Assembly: GCF_000143685.1 (NCBI RefSeq) | Contig: NC_014328.1 | Span: 1,488,001-1,552,000, forward strand | Reading direction: 5' to 3' | Source of the DNA: Clostridium ljungdahlii DSM 13528 | GTDB taxonomy: Bacteria; Bacillota; Clostridia; Clostridiales; Clostridiaceae | DNA length: 64,000 nt | Shown here: one piece after another, positions 60,514 through 64,000 of the stretch | Position numbering within the stretch: position 1 is the stretch's first letter | How the letters are laid out: every line of letters starts with the position of its first letter | The notes under the pieces: generated by a model | What the model saw: only the letters and a program-made list of their open reading frames with translations | What the model was told of the DNA's origin: nothing | Databases searched by the model: none | Program-made: the position numbers and the translations under genes

Positions 60514-61584
60514 ATGAAATTTTGTGGAATAGATGTACATTTAAGAATTCTATCAATTGCAGAAATAGACGAAAATTTCAATATAAATTTATTAAAAAAT
60601 ATGACTTTAAATGAATTAAAAGAATATATAATGAGTACTCCTATAACTTTAATAGGAGTAGATGCACCATATAATCTAAATCAAGGTTTGATGAATGATG
60701 AAGTATATAGAAATAAGCTAGGTAGAAAAATTAATGGACATTATAATAAAAAAGTTTCAGAGTACGAGTTATCGAGAAGAGGTATAAATCCATTTTCTAC
60801 TCCATCGTCTATGGAAATAGTAAGAAGTAAAAACTATTTATCTTGGATGGAAACAGGATTTAAAGCGTACAATATTCTAAAAGAAAAAGGACTTGAATTA
60901 CTAAATGAAAGCAATTTAAATGAAAAGAAAGATAGAGGAATGGTTGAAGTATTTCCTCATGCTTGTTTTACAGTTCTTTCAGGAAAACTTCTATCCAATA
61001 AAAGCACTGAAAAAGGAATAAATGAGAGAATAAATGTTGTTGAGGGACAAGGCTTTACTGGAATTAGAGATTATCTTCAAAATATAAATAAGAAGTATAA
61101 GGATGATTTCCTAGATGCATTAATTGCAGCTTATACTGTATATAAAATATATAATGGCAACGGAACATTTGTTGGTGATATTGTAGAAGGACAGATTGCC
61201 TTACCAGTAGATAAAATTAAAGATTCATATAAAAGAGCAGCAGATCCAGAGTCTAATATAAATAAAAAAGAAGATTCTATAATAATTCAATTCAATAAGA
61301 TATATGAGTATAAAGTAAAACATTGTGATAGTGTATTATGGTTAAAGCATTTTAAACCAATTAACGGAGCACCAGATGTTTTAGAATTATTAAAAACCAA
61401 GCAGAATGAAGATATTAATGTAACTATAGCAGATGAAAATAATGAAATTGTAAATGTCACCTTGGTAAGTATGAAAAATAGAAGTGATGGCTTAAAAGTT
61501 TCAAATGAATATAAGAAAATACTTAAAGATTTTTGGGGAAGTAGTGGAGATGGAAGAGAATACATAATAAAAATAATATTTTAA
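60514..61584 (+). CDS. DUF429 domain protein (predicted RNase H-fold nuclease)
   Basis: The 356-residue protein's N-terminal half has the DUF429 pattern: FCGIDVHLRILSIAEID at the start (acidic residue on the first strand), IGVDAPYNLN, a central RGINPFSTPSSM block, VEVFPHACF and the distal FLDALIAAYTVY. These supply the acidic residues of an RNase H-like site. The C-terminal third (about 240-356) is a separate lysine-rich domain I do not recognise. AAGGAGAG precedes the ATG. A terminator follows. Substrate unknown. Confidence 0.78.
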   Translation: MKFCGIDVHLRILSIAEIDENFNINLLKNMTLNELKEYIMSTPITLIGVDAPYNLNQGLMNDEVYRNKLGRKINGHYNKKVSEYELSRRGINPFSTPSSMEIVRSKNYLSWMETGFKAYNILKEKGLELLNESNLNEKKDRGMVEVFPHACFTVLSGKLLSNKSTEKGINERINVVEGQGFTGIRDYLQNINKKYKDDFLDALIAAYTVYKIYNGNGTFVGDIVEGQIALPVDKIKDSYKRAADPESNINKKEDSIIIQFNKIYEYKVKHCDSVLWLKHFKPINGAPDVLELLKTKQNEDINVTIADENNEIVNVTLVSMKNRSDGLKVSNEYKKILKDFWGSSGDGREYIIKIIF

Positions 61585-61598
61585 AGGAATATATAATA

Positions 61599-61672
61599 AT
61601 GGAGATAAGTTTTAACTTTCAGAAGTTTTATAAGCTTTTGTAGAAGAGTTACTGTTTATCTCCATTTTTTTA
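61599..61672 (+). terminator. Terminator after the DUF429 gene
   Basis: ATGGAGATAA pairs with TTATCTCCAT across a 46-nt internally structured loop and is followed by TTTTTTA. Confidence 0.7.
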
Positions 61673-61690
61673 CTGTAAAAGGAGATGAAA

Positions 61691-61798
61691 ATGAAACTAT
61701 TATGGTATACAGATAACTTATTTTTTAAAGATAAAAAAGCAATTATGGAAAGAATATTGATATCTTATAATTTTGCAAAGTATATAAATATTGATTAG
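61691..61798 (+). CDS. Possible 35-residue small protein
   Basis: The frame MKLLWYTDNLFFKDKKAIME continues to a TAG at 61796-61798 and has AAAGGAG 6 nt before the ATG. It follows a terminator without a clear promoter. It may be the truncated start of a lost gene. No family recognised. Confidence 0.3.
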   Translation: MKLLWYTDNLFFKDKKAIMERILISYNFAKYINID

Positions 61799-61880
61799 TT
61801 GAAATATAAAGTAACTGCCGCTTTTCAAAAATTGAAAGTGAAACGAACAAGATTTGCTGCTATTTATCCGATGTCTACAA

Positions 61881-62089
61881 TAAGGATGGCTATGTGAACA
61901 ACTAATATAGTCATCCTTAATCCAATTTATTGTCCGTAAGTCAGCTACTGTAACACTCCCACGCACTCTGTGAAAGCGACTATCACCAAATCAAAGATTT
62001 GGGATATCTGCTTTTCTATCAAAGTGGGAGATATAAGAACTCTTGAGCTTAAGCAATTTAGAGTTCTTATGCTGTGCATAACAGTAGCT
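61881..62089. ncRNA. Candidate structured RNA with nested stems
   Basis: No protein-like frame is seen here. Outer stem AGCTACTGT 61943-61951 with ACAGTAGCT 62081-62089. Next, CTCCCAC 61956-61962 with GTGGGAG 62024-62030. Inside that, GAAAGC 61972-61977 with GCTTTTC, and TATC-CCAAATC 61981-61992 with GATTTGG-GATA 61996-62006. A side hairpin TAAGAACTCT 62034-62043 with AGAGTTCTTA 62060-62069. A flanking hairpin TAAGGATG/CATCCTTA is at 61881-61919. The order is properly nested. Strand unknown; regulatory RNA, or the guide-RNA end of a lost IS605-type element, are possibilities. Confidence 0.5.
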
Positions 62090-62125
62090 ATGCCACTAGA
62101 TAATTCATCTATATTATTATATTTA

Positions 62126-62322
62126 TTAACACATTATCTTTTCTTTCCACCATGCGTAACCAACAGTTGCTTTGGCAGACTGAGTAGGCGTTTCAGGATT
62201 TGACAAGAAAATTAAAAATCATCCCCCAGGAGGAAACATAAACTTTCCAACTTCTTCACTTGCAGTGGTAACTTCTGGATAACTTCTATTTTAAATACAT
62301 TGTCTCCGTCATAGGGTTCACA
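62126..62322 (-). pseudogene. DUF6143-like pseudogene, copy 3
   Basis: Reading leftward, EPYDGDNVFK is followed after a frameshift by PEVTTASEEVGKFMFPPGG, an in-frame TGA in place of the next Ser codon, then FLIFLSNPETPTQSAKATVG and a WWKEKIMC end. It matches the C-terminal third of the two DUF6143-like genes at 5.9-7.0 kb. Everything upstream is missing. It is a clear dead fragment and shows that this family was once also at this locus. Confidence 0.85.
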
Positions 62323-62329
62323 AAATAGC

Positions 62330-62343
62330 AGTATAATTTGAAA
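62330..62343 (+). repeat. Promoter-like repeat, copy 1 (also at 63859-63872)
   Basis: AGTATAATTTGAAA with similar flanks occurs here before uvsE and again at 63859-63872 before the gene at the right edge. TATAAT suggests a shared -10 region. Confidence 0.4.
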
Positions 62344-62453
62344 CTCTATGGTATATAAGTAATTAATATGACTAAACTAAATATATCTTGCAAGTAGGTG
62401 AAAAAATGACAAATAAAGTACTATAGTTTCAATGAGAGAGGGATGTGGATAGG

Positions 62454-63710
62454 ATGAGTATAGGGTATGCATGTTTAACTATAGGAGTTTTAAATACTAA
62501 TTTAAAAAGCTGTAATGCTAAAAATGTATGTGATGAGAAGTTATTAGATGTAATAGAACATAATTTGAAATCTCTTGAAAATATGATTGCGTATAACATA
62601 AAAAATAGTATACATCTCTTTAGAATTAGTTCTGATTTAATATCTTTTGGATCAAGTCCTTTAAATAAGCTGCATTGGTGGGATATATTCTCTAATGAAT
62701 TTTCTAAAATTGGTAGGAAGATCAGAGAGAACAATATTAGGGTTTCAATGCATCCTGGACAATATACTGTGCTTAATTCTCCAAATAAAGATGTAGTAAG
62801 CAGAGCAGTGGAAGATTTGAATTATCATTCTAAAGTTTTAGATAGCCTCGGAGTTAATGTAGAGAATAAAATAGTGCTTCATATTGGTGGAGTTTATAAT
62901 GACAAGAAGCAAGCAATAAATAGATTTATAAGCAATTATGTAAATTTGGATGATAGGGTGAAGAGAAGACTTGTTATTGAAAATGATGATAAATCCTATA
63001 ATATAAATGATGCGATTGAAATAGGAACAAAGCTAGGTATACCAGTTATTTTTGACAATTTGCATAATGAAATCAATCCATCTAATGATGATAAAAGTGA
63101 ATTGTACTGGATAAATGAATGTAAAAATACATGGAAGGATAAAGATGGATATCAGAAAATCCATTATTCACAGCAGGATATTTCAAAGAAAACGGGCTCA
63201 CATTCAAATACTATAGCAGTAGATAGATTTGTTGATTTTTATGGAAGCTTGGAAAGAGAAGATATAGATATAATGCTTGAAGTGAAAGATAAGAACCTTT
63301 CAGCAGTAAAATGTATAAATTCCATAACCAGGGATAAAAGAATTAGCAAGCTTGAAAATGAATGGAGCAAGTATAAGTATACTGTTTTAGAAAGTTCACC
63401 TAAAATTTATTTAGAAATAAGAAATTTGCTTAAGGATAAAAAGAATTACCCTGTTGTTCAATTTTATAATTATATAGATGAAGCTATGAAAGAGGAAGTT
63501 ATACCGGGTAATTCAATAAATGCTGCACTGCATGTATGGGGATATTTTAAAAATATAGTGGATAGTAGAGAAAAGGAAAGTTTTCTTAGGAGCATTGATA
63601 GGTATAAGAAAGGGGAAGTTTCTATTAATGTAGTTAAAAATAAGTTGTGGAAGATGGCAGTTAAATATGATGAAAGGTATCTTAAGGATTCGTATTATTT
63701 TATATTTTAA
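62454..63710 (+). CDS. uvsE: UV damage endonuclease UvsE with C-terminal extension
   Basis: The 418-residue protein's residues 1 to about 290 form the UVDE TIM barrel: GYACLTIGVLNTNLKSC, FRISSDLISFGS, VSMHPGQYTVLNSP, VLHIGGVYNDK, LVIENDDKSY, VIFDNLHNEI and the final metal-site strand IMLEVKDKNLSA. UvsE nicks DNA 5' to UV photoproducts. The last 90 residues (FYNYIDEAMKEEVIP...LHVWGYFKNIVDSREKESFL..YKKGEVSINVVKNKL) look like the YbgA/DUF1722 domain, often tied to photolyase. ATG 62454 is preferred over GTG 62445 by ribosome-site spacing. Confidence 0.88.
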   Translation: MSIGYACLTIGVLNTNLKSCNAKNVCDEKLLDVIEHNLKSLENMIAYNIKNSIHLFRISSDLISFGSSPLNKLHWWDIFSNEFSKIGRKIRENNIRVSMHPGQYTVLNSPNKDVVSRAVEDLNYHSKVLDSLGVNVENKIVLHIGGVYNDKKQAINRFISNYVNLDDRVKRRLVIENDDKSYNINDAIEIGTKLGIPVIFDNLHNEINPSNDDKSELYWINECKNTWKDKDGYQKIHYSQQDISKKTGSHSNTIAVDRFVDFYGSLEREDIDIMLEVKDKNLSAVKCINSITRDKRISKLENEWSKYKYTVLESSPKIYLEIRNLLKDKKNYPVVQFYNYIDEAMKEEVIPGNSINAALHVWGYFKNIVDSREKESFLRSIDRYKKGEVSINVVKNKLWKMAVKYDERYLKDSYYFIF

Positions 63711-63802
63711 AGCTAGTGATAATTTTATAGAATAATTATACGTATGTACTGGACAGTGGCTGCCATTTAAAATAGAACCTTTGAAGTAAGGAGGGATAGT
63801 AG

Positions 63803-63838
63803 ATGTATTTATCTCCATTTTTTTACTGTAAAAAATAA
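63803..63838 (+). other. Very short open frame with strong ribosome site
   Basis: AAGGAGGG precedes ATG 63803, but the frame ends after 11 codons because it runs into a 26-nt sequence (63808-63833) that duplicates 61655-61680, the right arm of the DUF429 terminator. It is probably the start of a gene truncated by the rearrangement that created the repeat. Confidence 0.4.
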
Positions 63839-63960
63839 TTAATATGTTATAAAATAATAGTATAATTTGAAATTTTATGTAAAAAGAGTAATCAATGAAG
63901 AATAATTTATAGAAAAATTTTAGTGAGTTGTTTTTATTATTATCTTAAGGAGTAGATGAA

Positions 63961-64000
63961 ATGGAAGAGAATAGTGTAGGCTTTAATATAGAATATGAAA
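63961..64000 (+). CDS. Start of an unidentified gene (3' end outside the window)
   Basis: AAGGAG lies 8 nt before ATG, and the 13 visible codons read MEENSVGFNIEYE. A TATAAT-bearing repeat is 90 nt upstream. Too little is present to name it. Confidence 0.5.
   Translation, partial: MEENSVGFNIEYE

Noticed and set aside
61718..61966. 82-codon minus-strand frame over the structured region
   Set aside because: No ribosome site and composition unlike a protein; the nested stems explain the region better.
1..64000. CRISPR arrays, tRNA, rRNA, prophage or intact transposases
   Set aside because: No regularly spaced repeats, cloverleaf sequences, rRNA segments or transposase motifs were seen on either strand.

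Overview
The window is AT-rich, carries Clostridium-type Shine-Dalgarno sites and has no rRNA or tRNA. Its gene content (electron-transferring flavoprotein plus 2-hydroxyacid dehydrogenase, FeoA/FeoA/FeoB, DUF3793, Bce-type peptide-antibiotic modules, a VanRS system, UvsE) points to a chromosomal segment of an anaerobic Clostridium, possibly of the acetogen or solvent-forming group. The species cannot be fixed from sequence alone.

Layout. 0-7 kb: a truncated sodium/solute symporter gene faces an etfB-etfA-FAD oxidase operon. A GntR/FadR-type regulator gene follows, and a TGGTaagACCA operator sits just after the operon's -10 box. Next come two paralogous DUF6143-like proteins. 7-13.8 kb: an OPT transporter overlaps a PqqD-like gene; then a Fur-controlled ferrous iron operon (feoA, feoA, feoB, Cys-rich FeoC-like protein, flavodoxin, frameshifted DUF3793). 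13.9-17.5 kb: decayed DNA (MFS pseudogene, unknown remnant, ABC exporter remnant) interleaved with DUF2975/XRE and a B12-binding radical SAM gene. 17.6-26.8 kb: glycosyltransferase/TetR, a chemoreceptor behind a 55-bp palindrome centred on a Fur box, a MerR regulator with a duplicated drug-sensing region, MarR/MFS, Crp-type regulator and SDR.

27-42.9 kb: a BceRS-like two-component system, a short structured repeat, MATE pump, cupin, MerR with a 19-bp-spacer promoter, a cupin/flavodoxin chimera, a phosphoesterase and a BceAB-like transporter; then two paralogous MFS pumps, a larger mobile-element-like copy of the structured repeat, dapL and an FtsX/LolD-type ABC transporter. 43-50 kb: HelD, a NUDIX hydrolase, and TetR plus a rifampicin-phosphotransferase-like enzyme. 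50-53.5 kb: vanR-vanS-vanY-vanZ without any ligase genes. 54-59.7 kb: a complete second Bce module (RR, HK, S41 peptidase lipoprotein, ABC ATPase, permease). 60-64 kb: DUF3783, DUF429, an apparently non-coding region with nested long-range pairings, a DUF6143 pseudogene and uvsE.

The segment is dominated by drug and cell-envelope defence plus iron uptake, each unit with its own local regulator. The most unusual items are: (1) a pairing-conserved structured repeat found twice in opposite orientations, once inside a 30-bp-TIR element; (2) a candidate structured RNA at 61.88-62.09 kb; (3) the Fur-box palindrome in front of a chemoreceptor; (4) a ligase-free van cluster whose vanY ribosome site lies in a 17-bp hairpin. 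I found no CRISPR array, prophage or intact transposase.
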